DNA of 64,000 nt from Helopsaltes ochotensis. Taxonomy: Eukaryota; Chordata; Aves; Passeriformes; Locustellidae. This document shows positions 28,301 through 41,016 of the stretch, piece after piece (positions within the stretch are counted from its first letter, which is position 1; each line of letters opens with the position of its first letter). The translations under genes were made by a program, and so were the position numbers. Location: contig VXBM01001343.1 of assembly GCA_013400155.1 (NCBI GenBank), positions 112,830 to 176,829 of the forward strand, read 5' to 3'. A model generated the notes under the pieces. It had not been told where the DNA came from. It was given only the letters and a program-made list of their open reading frames with translations, and ran no database searches.

Positions 28301-28382
28301 ATGCTGCTAAAATATCTCTGCTTCATTCCACTTTGCCGCTGATTCTTTAGATCACCATATTGAGCTTTAAATCTGAAAGGAA

Positions 28383-28607
28383 TGAGGGATGTGTCTTTAC
28401 AAAAAAACTGTGGGTCTGCTGCTAAATAAAGCTAGATACTGAGAGATAAAAGTAACAATGGGAAGGATTCCACTAACTGATGAAAGGAGTGAGAGGGATT
28501 CGTCTTTACAAACAAACTGTAGGTGTGCTGATAAATAGTCAGATACTGAGAGATGAAAGAAACAATGGGAAGAAGCATAAATTCCATAGGAGTTCCACCA
28601 ATTGACA
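28383..28607 (+). repeat. Degenerate tandem duplication inside the LTR, about 108-bp period
   Basis: Two copies share GTCTTTACAAA, AGATACTGAGAGAT and AACAATGGGAAG blocks in the same order. The blocks are offset by 107-109 bases. The second copy carries an insertion of about 17 bases before a shared TTCCAC block. The copies differ at many positions, so the duplication is not recent. Confidence 0.7.
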
Positions 28608-28883
28608 CAAGGAAAAGAAAAGGGGGGTATACATTACAAGGGGGTCTTAGGTATCAGGCGTTTGGGGAAGTCTGTACCTCTCAAGTACCTGAGCCAATGG
28701 GGAAAGAGAGGGGAACATGCGGCTGGGAAATTAGGATAAAACGGAGGCTGCATCCTCCAAAAACTTGAGAGACCCCAGGGGAATGCCCCATGGCCTCTCC
28801 CCTTATTCAAATAAAGTTACAGGACTCCTCTGTCTCCTTTTTGGACATAAACCTTTAGTGTTTGTGCATCGATTTTCCTGACA
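28383..28883 (+). mobile_element. Solo-LTR-like element, plus orientation
   Basis: The right half has the layout of a retroviral LTR promoter and poly(A) region. A TATA-like GGATAAAACGG lies near 28733, an AATAAA follows about 75 bases later at 28809, and the element appears to end at ...CCTGACA (28883), with the expected terminal CA. The left part contains a degenerate tandem duplication with a period of about 108 bases. The left boundary is placed at the start of the first duplicate and is uncertain; I found no exact target-site duplication. No gag, pol or env sequence accompanies it, so it is a solo LTR or fragment. I cannot name the family. Confidence 0.55.
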
Positions 28884-28984
28884 AATGTTACTTCAAACTT
28901 TACCGGCAGTTACCCAGCCACCTTAACGAGAAGGCAGAAAACATTCCCCTGAATTACTAAAATATGAATAACGATCTAATATTG

Positions 28985-29590
28985 ATATCCAACTGTGACA
29001 TACAAAGACTCTCTAACAGTTTAAAGTTAGAAAGTGTATGTTTATTACCACACTGGGTAGTGCGTGGGATTGTTCCCAATACCACAAATTTTACCAATCA
29101 TTACAAATCCTTTTATTTACAAAAGTGTTGAATACACAAAATACAAACGCATATTCATACCCCTGTCACTTCCTCTTCTTCACTTCACATGCAAATTGGC
29201 AAAAAGGCCATTAAACATGCGTAGTTTGTTCCCTGAAATGAGGGGGGGGTCCATTCTGGGGAGGGGTCACCAGAAATGAGGAAGTAAAATGAGTCTTCCT
29301 CACTTGGACCTTTCTACCTTTTAATGTATACGTGACAACTGAATCCCACAGTTTCCTTGTGTTCAATGGGTGCTTTAACTATGGGAAGTCCGCACCTGTC
29401 TTGTGTCCTGTTTACCACATTCTGTTAAATCATGAAATTGACAGGCAGTGAAAAATTAGATCCAGGATAGCTTATCTAAGATCCGGCTTCTGTTAACTCT
29501 AAACAAAGCTTATCTTTCTACTACAGCTAACTCAGCAACCATAATTTTAACTTTTCCTAAAATCTTTAATTCTTTGAAATTAATTTTTCA
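28985..29590 (-). mobile_element. Solo-LTR-like element, minus orientation
   Basis: Read on the minus strand, a TATA-type TAAATAAAAGG (near 29118-29108) is followed about 65 bases later by AATAAA (complement 29041-29046). This is the compact promoter, short R region and poly(A) layout of avian endogenous retrovirus LTRs. Upstream on the same strand is AT-rich U3-like DNA with GATAAGCTTTGTTTAGAGTTAAC, a kind of sequence I associate with songbird ERVL LTRs. A run of eight G on the plus strand near 29243 lies within it. Both ends are approximate; no target-site duplication was identified. No internal retroviral coding sequence was seen. Confidence 0.5.
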
Positions 29591-29591
29591 C

Positions 29592-29960
29592 CGCCTCGCT
29601 GCGGCCGTGTGCACTGTCGTCCCGTGCAGAAGGTCCCCGGGAGGCGGTGGCAGCCGTGCTGCGTGCGGTGCCCCGCGCCGGCAGCAGATGGCAGGAGCGC
29701 ACCGGCGAGCGGAGCCCGAGCCGGAGCCGCGCCCACCCGCCCGGGACGCGCCGGGAATGCCCTGCCGCCGCCCCGCCACAGCACGGACACACACATACAT
29801 ACACGCCGGCATCCCTGCCCACCGCCTGCCGGGGCTGACCGTGCAGAGCAAGCCAGCTTCGGGACCGCCACCGGGCTACCAAACCGCATTCGCTCCATCC
29901 CTTTCACCGGGTGTACGCCAGGAGTCCCCTGGCACCAAACAATGTACGGGGTGGCAGCGA
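29592..29960. promoter_or_regulatory. Dense CpG block inside MB21D2 intron 1
   Basis: Composition switches abruptly from AT-rich to very GC-rich at about 29592. By eye there are more than 30 CpG dinucleotides between 29591 and 29810, far above the rest of the intron, then a decline by about 29960. An unmethylated CpG island promoter would look like this, as would a recently inserted GC-rich sequence. Reading frames of 100-159 codons on both strands come from the lack of stop codons in GC-rich DNA; none resembles MB21D2 exon 1 or another known protein. An alternative MB21D2 promoter or a non-coding RNA start is possible. Confidence 0.5.
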
Positions 29961-32900
29961 GACGCGACTTTAAGAGGGGATAAGCCAGAAGATAGACACC
30001 AAACCTGTCTACAAATCCTATTTAATGCCAGATTTCCAGCTTGTGACGGCTGAAGGGAAAGGCCAGCATTTTGTCTAAGCCATCTGTACACAGCTCCTTT
30101 TGTGTCGTTTCTCTTTGGGTATTTATGCCTCTTTGCAGAGCAGCACAACTGAGCAGGCAGTGAGCACCACGACTTCAAAGGAGAACAACTGCTGTTTATA
30201 GAAGCACTGTCAAGAATTTATTGCTAATGCATTTTGATAAGTTATGAACAGAGAATGAATCATTGCAGGTAAATTTAGTTCAAAAATTAGATTGTCTATT
30301 TCTTCATCAAAAACCAAGTAGATTCTCAGCAAGCACAGAGCTGCCCAGGAGCAGTTCTTGTGTCCAGTGGAATCAGGTACTTCAGTTTAAGGACAGAGCC
30401 CTCCAGAGAATCGGATTAAAGGTGAAGTCAATATCCAACTAATCAGTTTCTCATATTTATTTTCCTCCTCAGAACACAGTGAATACAAAAAAGTAATCTA
30501 GAAGCATTCAAAATTAAATGCAAAGGGGATCATCTAGTAATGCATATACACCCATGTGTATTTAAAGAGCAGGGCAGGGATTTTGGAACTGTTTCAGGGC
30601 AAAAATAGAGAGTCTATCTGGAAATGTGGGACAAGCAGAAAGCATTAAGAAAAAAACCCAACAAGAACAGTGTTGTAAAGTTGTGTTTGCACGTTTTAAT
30701 CCAGTGTATAAAATTTCTGAACTAAATCAATTTAAGGCACCTAAATAGCAGAGACAAAGGAAGCCAAAACTAGCTTCTTAGTCAAGGGAACTATATTTCT
30801 ATTCTGTCAGTGTGACTTCTAGAGATTTAAAATACAGACCTTCCTCTATGAGCAATGTGCTGCAGAAAAGACAGGAGGTTACAGCATGACTCCACCTGTA
30901 GGACCAAGATCCATCAAACTGTCCATGGGTCAGCTGAGTTATGGGTCAGTGAAGGAACAAATCCAGAATGGGAAATGGGTACATTTAATTCAGCCTTAAA
31001 TGTGTGTGCTCTAACAAACAGCTGTGAACATCTGGCAACACAGAACACATCTGGGATGAGGGAACATCAAAGGAACAAACCCAAACATCCTTTGAGTTTA
31101 CAGAAACAGCAACCTACCACCACAAGTGCTGTGTTGGTAATGCTGCCACTGCATGAACTACAGCACCGTGCCCAGCAACAGCATCACCTCTCAGAGGGGC
31201 TGGGCATCTCCTACAGACACTTCTGAAACTGCAGCTAAATAGCTATTGTCACACTCACACTGTAGCTGTAGGCCAGCAAAAATCTTAATGGAGGACACAA
31301 GCATGTACTTCTCTACCCCAGAACATTCCTCAGTCTTTGAACACTGCTCAGACACTGTCATAGGAGACACTGCTGGGATACCTCTCTTGCTGGCTCCAGA
31401 CATGCATATCCAGAAGCAACCCACCAGTAAGCCCATTTCAAGCCCTAGAATTGATTTCCAAGTATTGGACAGTGATGCAGGATGTCCTGTCATGTTCTTT
31501 CCCCCTTGCCCCCAACCCCATTTTCAGTCAGGAGTCTGGAAAAAGGGAGTTGAGTGGATAATTCTAAGTCTTCATACCTATTTTCCCATTCCACTCCAGT
31601 TATTCCCAATTCCCAGCCCCAGCAGTCATTGTGAGGGACACGGCATTTTTTGCAAGGGGGTTGGGTAGAGGTCCAGTTTAAGGATCATGGGAAGAAATTC
31701 TCTCCCATGGGGAAGTCAGGGTAGCAGGAAAACAAAAGGAACACGTCTGGAAAATGGCAGAGGAAGCAGAAAAAGTGAATGAAGTGGAAACAGAGCCCTC
31801 ATAGGGCCATAAAACTTGCAGATTCCACGAGGAATACTTGTTGAATCCAATGGGATGTGGTCTGGGCTTAAAGAAGAATTGTGACAGTTCAGAAGACACA
31901 CAGGTTTTAAGCATTGAACAGCAACACTCTGTAGAGCTCCTTGACTTTGGTGCTCACTCTACCAAGGGTAGATGAGCTGGGGATGGAGCAGAGAGGGGCC
32001 AGACACTCTGCAATTCAGAGTCATGCTTTGGAAAGCCCAGAGTATTTCAGCTCACAGGCCTGAGACCAGAGTTTGTGTAACAGAAAAAACAAATGTGGAA
32101 ACAAGTGAAGCAAAGACTGCTTACAGCAGGGAGGAAATGCAGGAACTGGGCTTCAGGGGAGCCTGCATTGCTAAAGAGCAATCGCTTGATTGCACCAAGG
32201 ACGAATGCTGGGAGATGTCTGAGTCTCCTGCCTGCTTGAGATGCTCAGCACACAAACAGCCCTGGCTCAGTGAGCCCCAAAGCACAGCTGCATTCCCCAC
32301 ACCAGTGGATGAAGTGAGAGCAGCCTCTCTCACCTATTTCCCCTCCTGCTCAACTAAGCTGAGCTGAATTTGTGATCATCACACAAGCCTTGTATCCCTT
32401 GCAAGCCAAAGCATTTTTCCTGCTTTTCTCGTCATGTCAGCTAGGGTCAGAGGCTGCTCTGCCAACCCTTGTGTTCAAAACCTGGAACATGGCCTTAGCC
32501 CATGGAAACATGGAAAGAACACAAGATCCTTTGCTTGTCCCCAAGATACACGCTGCCAAGCTGCCTTCCTGACTTCATTCCCCTGCTCAGAAACAAAACT
32601 GGAATTCTCAGAGCATCATCTACTGCCTCCAGAAGCTGGACCTTTAATGACAGCCTAAAATTTAACATCACACTTGATTAAAAAGAGAAACAAAAAACTG
32701 AGCTGGCACCATTGCAAGACGCCCAGGTGGTATTTTGCCCCCTGCACTGGAAAATGCAGAGGCAAGTCCAACCACTAGAGACTTGCACAAACACAGCTCG
32801 GGTGTAACACCCTTGGCCCCTGACTGCTCAGGCAGAGTTGGTGTGTGATGGTGACAGCCAGCCTCTCTGCTGCCCTGGCAGTGGCATGACATGCCAGCAG

Positions 32901-35900
32901 CCTCCAGGGTAACAGAGGAAGATACTTTTTAGCTCTTCTTCTATTGCTTCAAATGTGTGTCTCCACATGCCATCCCACTGTCTTCCCTTCAAGGTCACAC
33001 AGGCACGCCATTGAGGCAAGGGCTGGGACAGACAACCACACTGCTGGCAGCCGGGATGCTCTTCCCATTTTGTGTCTTTTAAAAGCTGTTAACTTGAAGC
33101 ATAGAGAAAAAGAATCAATAAACGGAGGAGTTGCAATCTCTTTTGGGTATCTTAAGAGCCTGGCTTTTGGCTATTTTCAGCAAATTAGTGTGGGGCTCTT
33201 ACACACTTATTTCTGCTCTCTGTGAGGTGAAAGCAGGACTGCCGCCAGCTCCGTGACTCATACAAACACAGGGGAGGAAACATAAAACAAGCTGCCGGCT
33301 TGCTCTTTCCCAGGGCTTAATCACACCCTTTTTAACTATTTGATGTGCCTGCTCCAGCACATACAAAGTTGCAGCATGAGAACAAGTGGGGCTGGGGCTG
33401 GGCTTCGACAGCTTTAGGACAGAACTGCTGCCAGAGCCCCATCTCAAACTTCCCACTGAACAAAAAGAGGAAAATAGAGATCTGTCTGCACTTTTGAGGC
33501 AGTAGCTCTCAACAGTCCCCGCCAGCTGGACAGAAATAACTGTTATGTTTTTGTTACAAACCATTTTTGGCTAGGACACACAAGAAGATCCATTCTCATC
33601 CATCATCTCCATGTACCAACCTAACAAATATCTACAGAGCTGTTCCTCCCTAAGTCTCCAAATCCTGAGCCATAGACAAGTATTTGTATTGGATTCAAGT
33701 TCACACACTCGGCAAAGATGTGCTGGAGGTGCTTGACAAATGTTCAGTATTTGTTATTTGCCCATATGCCAATTCTCATCTTCTGCCTTTTTTCTGAAGA
33801 TCCAAGTTTCTGGAGTCCTAAGGCAGGGCAAAAGGCTCAGCTTAAATTTATGGAAAGAAATGAGCAATTCCTATCCATCACAGCTGCAAATAACCAAAAA
33901 TACCCGGAGGAGATGAGTCTCACTTAAAAGTAGAAGAAAACAAAACAGAAATAAAAATACACCAAGAGCTTTTAATTTTAGAGTCAAACTCAGCTTCTGA
34001 ATGCCTCAAGTTTAGCAAACCAGCTCACTGCTATTCCCTCTAAGCTTTCCTTTGGATGGCTGGCATCAGCTCTCTCTACAAATTTATTGAGTAAAAAAAG
34101 TGGCAACATAAAACCCACTGGGTCTCATATACAGAGATGGAGAGATGGCACTGAGGAAAGGGACAGAGGGATCCCGGGGACAGTGATGTCCTGGGAAAAA
34201 CACTCCAAAAAGGAATCTGCCTGCAACCCTAGGGATGGCAAGGGCAGGGTATATTCTTCCCTGGTCAGAGAGCTTCCTCCTCTGCAATGCAGGAATGCAG
34301 TACATCTTTCCCCAGCAGCTGCTGGTCCCTGTCTTGCTGTGATCTTCTAAGTGCCCATTTTCACATCACAAACTCTGATGGATTTCTAATATCCCTTCAG
34401 AGTTCTTCCATGCAGGCAAACTCCCTTCAGACCCAAAGCTGAACAGCAGCAATGTACACTTGTACTGGAGGTGTTAGAAACACCACAGTGAGCAGGGAAG
34501 AAAGGCTCTACTCCAGGGACCAGTTCCTGCCAGGTCCTGCAGTGCAGCAGTTTGGGGGCCTCTACCAGGGACAGTAGGAAGAGGTTTCCAAGAGCTTAGA
34601 GAGCCCTCACTTGCTTTACTGCTGGGCTCCTCGCTTGCTTCCCTGCTCAGTGTGAGTTAATTTTTCCCACCAGAGTATGGTGCTTGTCCCACTGGGGCAT
34701 CTGGAAGAAGCTTTCACACAAGGCAGTGCTGTGATGTGGTGCAAAGGGGGACAGAAAAGCAAGTTGAGTTCAGCAGTTCTTCTAAGGCAACACACACCAG
34801 CATATCCAAAAGCCAGCTCCTGCCTTCCCTTCCAGCAACTGTCAGAGCTCTCACAACCCCAGGGCAGGCCAGGCCAGGCTCTAGGGCCTCTGCACACCTC
34901 CAGGCTCCTCCACCTTCTGCTGATGTCCCAGAACATTCCCTGGGACTCTGATTAAAGGAAGGGGACAAGCCTGTCAGCACCTCACTCCACCCAGCTCTCA
35001 GGACTGCCAGACCTCTGCTGATGCCCAGAGCCCAGCAGCAGCAAACCTCTGCAGTGCCACGCTCTAACACCAACAGCTGCCGCCTCCATCGCCGCCTGAG
35101 GATTATCCTCCTCTGACCCCCCTGCAGCTCCTCTCTGTGATCTGCCCACCCCACTCCACAGCCTGGCACAAGGCCAGCCTCCCCCGCCTCCAACCTCCTT
35201 TACTCCATCTGTCCAAGTCCTGGCCTTTTTCAGCACACATCTGATGCTCCAGGGGCATAGCAGCTCAGCCCCAGAGCCTTCCACCCATCAGACACCTCCC
35301 AAAGGGCTCCTCAGGGCCTCACAGATAGTGACAAAACCAAGTTTTGAAACCCAAGCTCCTTGAGAGCACTCATTTTTATCTCCCCCCCATCTGCGTGCAC
35401 ACAGGGAGCCAAAGAGCCTCAGTCCCTCGCTATTTCTGGATGTGGGCAGACCCTCCTCTGCCCGTGTCTGACATAGCAGACAGGCCAGCACCTGGCATTT
35501 GGTTATCTTCCGGGCTCTCTGTTTAGCTTCTACCCAGAGATAACAGATCCCTGCCAAGAAACTTAGTTGTCAAGGAGACCACTTTCAAACAACAGTTTGA
35601 TAGGAGCTGTGTTATTGTCTAGGGTAGCACATCTCCACCGTGGAGCACTGGGGTTAACTGCCTTCTGGCTCTGCCTCAGTTAAAACACAGCCTCAGAGAG
35701 AGAGAGAAGATCAAAATGAAGTTGGCAGCATAACCAAGTCTCAGAGTTCATAATTTCACATACATACAGGATTCTCTGGAGGCGATGCAAGGTCACCAAA
35801 GAGAGCTGTGCTCCTCCTAGTGTCATGGCTCAGCCTCCCCCTCACTCTCTTACGCTGATTTTATAATCCAAATTCAAGCCAAAATGCAAAGAAACAGATC

Positions 35901-38900
35901 CTAGCATTTCACTAACATTGACTGTGTCTCCTGTGGGAACTACATATTTCAGGTGGCAATATTTAACCTAGAAACAAATGAAAGCAGAAGCAGCTGTACA
36001 GGGAGAGCACAAGACCAGACAGGTGGGTTGGGATGGTGCTGAGCAGAGGGCTGGCAGGCGCCTAATGAAAGATGTAGCCGAAGGGCATACGGAGTTTCAC
36101 TCTATGGATGCAGTTTTCTAGCTCCCACTGCATGTTTCCTACCAGTCCTGGTAGAGGACAGATCTCTACAGCAATAAAAGCTCCTTTTGTATTTGCCTTG
36201 GCCTTCAGCAACAGCAATTCCTATTTTCTCTGTCTCCTTCTTCAGACACTGGGTTAGCTAAAAGGGAGAAATCTGCCACTTCCACCCCTCTTACACTGCA
36301 AATAAAGCTCCCTCACAGCAGCATTACCAACTACCAATAACTTCACCAACATTGAAAAGGCAGCCAGAGAACAGCAGGCAGGAACAAAGAGTGCATGTGG
36401 GTAATAGGGAAGAGTTACCCAGCACGTAATCTTCAAAACCAGCCAGAAATGAAGCAGTTGCAGGAAAGAAAGGCATTTGCAAAACTACCAGGTGTCAGCT
36501 GATCTATTTCTAATTGCCTGAAATGACAGCTCCTGACAGCATAAAGCTAATCTTACATCTCTGGAGAGGAGTTTCAAAGGTAGGAGATATTTCCTGGCAT
36601 GGGGAAAAAGCTGAGCTGGGAATTCAGGTTATAAGGCACATAACAGAGTGGGAGCCATTTTAAGGTCTTCAATCACTTACTACAACACAGAGCTTTATTT
36701 GGTGCAGCCTCTTCCGTACAAAACATGTAAAAATAGCAACTGGTGAGACATGAAAATCAGAGATAGTGAACTTGTGCCAGAGACATTTAAGGGCAATGAT
36801 GATCTGCTGTTACGGCTTCAAGAAGTGATTTAAGACCCCATAGTTAATTCTTTGTTCTGCACTGGCCATGAATGTGGGGGAAGTATCACGGGTTATTCCA
36901 TCTTCAAGATAAAGCAAGCCTGAAATGCACTGGATGTAAAGGAACAAAATTTAGCAAAGAACTCAGAATATGAAGTTGAGAGTTTTATTCCATACCAAGT
37001 TTTTGCTCAGTCTCCTACCACAACAAAGACCTAGACATTTAAGCTTCTTAGGCAGTTAGTCTAGAGATGAAATTCAGCACCGATTTATCACATGGCAAAG
37101 TCTTCTCTGAAGAACCTTCCACTAAAAGAGCAGAAACTATTAGCAGGTAAATTATTTTTACAATATACATTTATTGAAATCTGAATGCAGCCTACAGGGT
37201 CAAACTAAAGCATACAATAAAATTTTGAGCATCAAATTTCTTTTCTCCTTGTTTGTTTTTTTTTTCAGGAAACTGGTCATTAGATTTTCACACTTTCTTC
37301 CCAGTAATGTGCACTTAACATCTCTGTTAACAGGTTCACAGCCCAGCACCAAAAGACCATTTGGTCCCTTATTGGGCCATTGTAGGCCCCTAAAATTAAT
37401 GCTGAGTGGAGGGAGAAAATAACCTTAGAGAGGAAACAGCAACTCCAGAAATATGTCTCCAGTGAAACAGTGGGTCTTAGGAAAAAAAATGGAAAAAGAA
37501 ATGAGTAAAATTTGTCCTCCTCTGTGCTGAATTTTGTGGGTTTTTTTAAATATCAAATAAATCCACAGAGCGGTACGGAAGACAGAAATCCACTATGGCC
37601 AAGATTGAAACATTCTGAAATTTGACTTCCTTTGGAGTTGAAACAAAGGACATAAAACCACTAAAATTATCCTCAAGAGGAAAAATCTAAAAATATTTCA
37701 GGTACGTAGGTACAGCAACAACAAATACAAAATACACAAAACATTTCAAAAACTCCAAGTGCTCTGTTCCAGAAAAGAAACATCAAATATCATTATTTTT
37801 ACTTTACTATGGAAAATCAGGGCAATGCAGTCTTGTGAGTTATCCCACTCAGGTGGAAAATGATCAAAGGTTTTTGCTACAGCTCTGCTCATCAGGTGTT
37901 TAAAACAACTTCTCTCGTGCCTTCCAGAGCAGGATGCTCCAGGCTGAGAGGCCAAACTGTTGGCCAAGAGCAGCAGAGGTGACTTTTTCCTTTCGGTAAC
38001 CCTGGAGGACACGGTGTGTGCCCAGGGGAGAGGTGGTGCCCACGCAGAGCGACGGGCCGGATTCCATCCGACAGCAGCGGAGCCCCAGGCCAGGCCCGCC
38101 TGCCCCAACATGCACAGGACAAAGGCAAACAAGCTGGAACCCAGCCGGGAGCACTCTGCCAAAGCTGTTTGCCAGAGGGAAATCCCAAAAGACTATGGCC
38201 TGGAGCCAAGGATGTGAGGACAGAGAATTAAAGAAGTCCATCTAAAGTTGACTGAATTTCCTTCTCCTCCAATTGCTGTGCAGTGTCCTCAGGAGTGATG
38301 GGGTCTTCCTGTGGAAAAGATGTCAGAATAAGGAGTGGAGCTCCTTTGGAAAAATCCAGGAGAACAGACAGAAGTATTTGTGAGGGTTTGTCACCCTCAA
38401 CACAAGCCACTGGTTGCTTTAATGACAAATGACCACAGAAACCACTGTTTCCACACGAAAAAATGCCATTGTCTTGTGCACCTAAGTGACAGATGTGAGC
38501 AGGAGCACCACATAAGGACTTAGGAAAGATTTGGGGCCAGGATGGACACCAAGCAGCTGGTCTGGAACCACAAAACAGGACTGGATTTTCCACAGAGTGG
38601 GAAAGGACCCAGACAATACAAGTAATTTCTAATCTGGGAAAGTACAACAAAACCAGAGAGTTTGGTATCCACAGTTCATACCAGGACTTGGCCCCCTTTG
38701 CTGAAAAAAAAGCCCTAGAGATACTCAAACAGAAAGAAATGAGACAGGGAGATCAACCAAAACCAATTAGCAGACTCCAGCCAGAAGGCAGAATTATCCT
38801 TGCCATTACTGGCATGCTGAATTTCAGCTGCAGATGAAGGCTGGAAACTTTGACAGTAGGAGAAAATCAGCTTCAGGGCTTCCAACAGGCAGGTCCCAAA

Positions 38901-40919
38901 GCACACAGTTAGATTTATTTAACAAACAAAATACACTACAACTAGCATTTTCTCTTATCACTGTTAAGTGGGGATTTTCCAGTTTGTTTTTTTTAAACTC
39001 TGTAGTTTCCTAAAAAATTCCAGGGTAGACACTGACTTTCTTAGTGAATATATAGTCTCCAGTAAGCTTGTTTCTCCCATCCACCTTTCACAAGCCCTGG
39101 AGCAGTGGAATATTCTTTTTTAAAGTTAATTGCGTTGGGCTGAATGAGCAAGATGTCAGTCAGCAAAGCATCAGCATGTTCTCAGGGCTCAAAGATCCAG
39201 AGGGGTGGGGCAGAAATGAAGAGTTGAAAAGGATGTGACATATCCATCCTCAGGACTCAACAGATCACTTTAGTGAGATACTTCCATGGCCAGTTATCCA
39301 TGCTCATGTATATGTGCGGGCAGACACCAGTCCCCTTCCTCAAGATGCAGAGCAAGTAGCAATCCCAAAACAGCTCCACTGACATCCTGAAGATTTCTCC
39401 ATGAGTAAGGTACATCTCAGTGAGAGCAAGGACACCAAAGATAGCCCATAGCAAGTCTGCAGCTCTCCTATCCTGGACTGATTTATTAATTTCTTCTGTG
39501 CTGGTGATTATAAAGAGGGGGACGGGGGTGAGGAGACAGAGACAAGGCCCTTGTGTGCAATGAAATTAAATGCACAGCAGCAGCCATCATTAATGATGCA
39601 TTATGGAGTAACAAAGGGAGCCTGGTTGATTGACACTCCCTAACAAGTTGTGTATAATAAACACTTCTCTCTAAACAGAAGGTTCCTGATTATGGGATAT
39701 GTTCCCCCTCATGTTAATGATGATGTTTATTGTCATAAACACACCCCACTTGAAAGGGGAGTGGCACCCAAAATAAAAGGAGGATTGACTGGGAGATGCT
39801 TGACTGGAGAAGCCATGAGGTCACCTTGCTGAGGTCTGTGCAGAGCAAAATGCATAAAATGCAAATATGCTGAAAAATCATCCAGGAAAGTGACTGCAAA
39901 GCAAGTATGAAGATCAGAGTCATGGGTGCTCTGGATTTAGCTTCCTCAGAACAGGATCTGGACTGAATTTTTATGATCTTCTCTAAGTAAGTAAGTATTA
40001 GTGTAGAACTTTGGTTCTACAGCACATGAGCTTCTCCACAGAGCACAGAAGCTGTCTGGGGAACCTGCTTGGGGGTACAGGCAGCCCTGCTCACCCCCAT
40101 ACTCAGAGGAGCAGCCTGACACAGGAGACAGGCTGCTTTCCTTCTCTCAGCACCAACCTGGCTCAGGGGTTGACAGAGCAGACCTGGAGCATCAGCACTT
40201 AACCAGGACTGCCCACTCTGAACTGGTGGGGATCCAGCCAGTTCATGCTGACACATTCCTGTCCCCCAGGATCTCACCTGCCCTCAACAGCTCTTCCTTC
40301 TCTCCCCTGGTAACTCTTAGTGCAATCACTGTCATCTCCTTCCCTCATCCCTCTACCAGTACACACTTTCTCCATTTAACCCTAATGATCAGAGGCTGCA
40401 TAGAGCTCACGAGAGTCCATGGGTGACAGACTAGAAGCCACTACTGCTTGGGTTCAAGCCACAGCCCCTCAAGAAGGTGGAGTCCAAGCCAAGGGCTGTA
40501 GGGTCCTCACAGGACCAGAACACATTCCAGGCCATTCAAGCCATGTAGAACCTCACCAGTTCAGATTTCCCAAACCCTGTTCTCACCAGCAGAGAATTTA
40601 TCTCTAACAGAAACAGGGTTATCTAGTGAGGGACAGAATTCTCTTCAAGGGAGGGTTAGCTTTATTGCAGGGTTTGAACACCTTTTGCTCCTCAGGACTG
40701 AATCCAAACTGAAATGGGATGAAAGGACACAAGCTCAAGAGAAGCAGAGGGGTTATTCCTAACCAGAAATGTTCACATTCAGAAATGCATCTGAGCAAGC
40801 ATCCCAAACAAGCCCATTTCCAGACAGTTCTACAGGCCAGAGGTTAGGCCCTGGAGCATGTCGTGTGGAAGGTTGCTGGCAGACATTGAACAGAGGGTGT
40901 AAACTCTGAGTTTCCCAGA

Positions 40920-41016
40920 GAGCAATTAGAAGAGAAAGGCAGGAAATTTGCAGCTCTGTAATTAATGCCAGTGAGAAGTCAGAACAGAGGGTGACATCAG
41001 CACAGCTAATTACAAC
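40920..41016. promoter_or_regulatory. Candidate enhancer with three TAAT homeodomain cores
   Basis: Within about 90 bases there are CAATTAG (40923-40929), GTAATTAATG (40958-40967) and CTAATTAC (41006-41013), with a CRE-like TGACATCA at 40992-40999. Clustered TAAT/ATTA cores are typical of homeobox-bound developmental enhancers. The call is from motifs only; conservation was not tested. Confidence 0.3.

Larger units (their letters stand above)
16399..28382 (-). other. MB21D2 intron 1, first segment
   Basis: About 12 kb without a recognisable gene or clear transposable element. Reading frames are short and appear on both strands without domain signatures. The longest, 24879-25304 on the minus strand (141 codons), has a hydrophobic stretch but no recognisable family or start context. 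A poly(A)-type tract lies at 22291-22319. A polypyrimidine run ending in CAG occurs on the plus strand near 25790-25819 but has no supporting exon. Confidence 0.6.

Noticed and set aside
29574..30053. 159-codon plus-strand frame over the CpG block
   Set aside because: Pro/Arg/Ala-rich composition reflects CpG-rich DNA; overlapping frames on the other strand are equally long and none matches MB21D2 exon 1.
34714..35193. 159-codon minus-strand frame in a GC-rich patch
   Set aside because: Low-stop GC-rich DNA with overlapping frames on both strands; the product is Gly/Ala/Arg/Cys-rich with no domain.
37250..37270. Strong polypyrimidine tract ending in CAG on the plus strand (also near 25790-25819)
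   Set aside because: Looks like a splice acceptor but no following coding exon or donor could be supported; T-rich runs before CAG occur by chance.
39640..39835. Possible old LTR or DNA-transposon fragment with two AATAAA motifs and a TGTTTAT/ATAAACA inverted repeat
   Set aside because: I could not identify ends, a target duplication or a family, so it is not called as an element.
40440..40460. GGGTTCAAGCC resembling a tRNA T-arm
   Set aside because: No acceptor stem, D-arm or anticodon arm could be folded around it.
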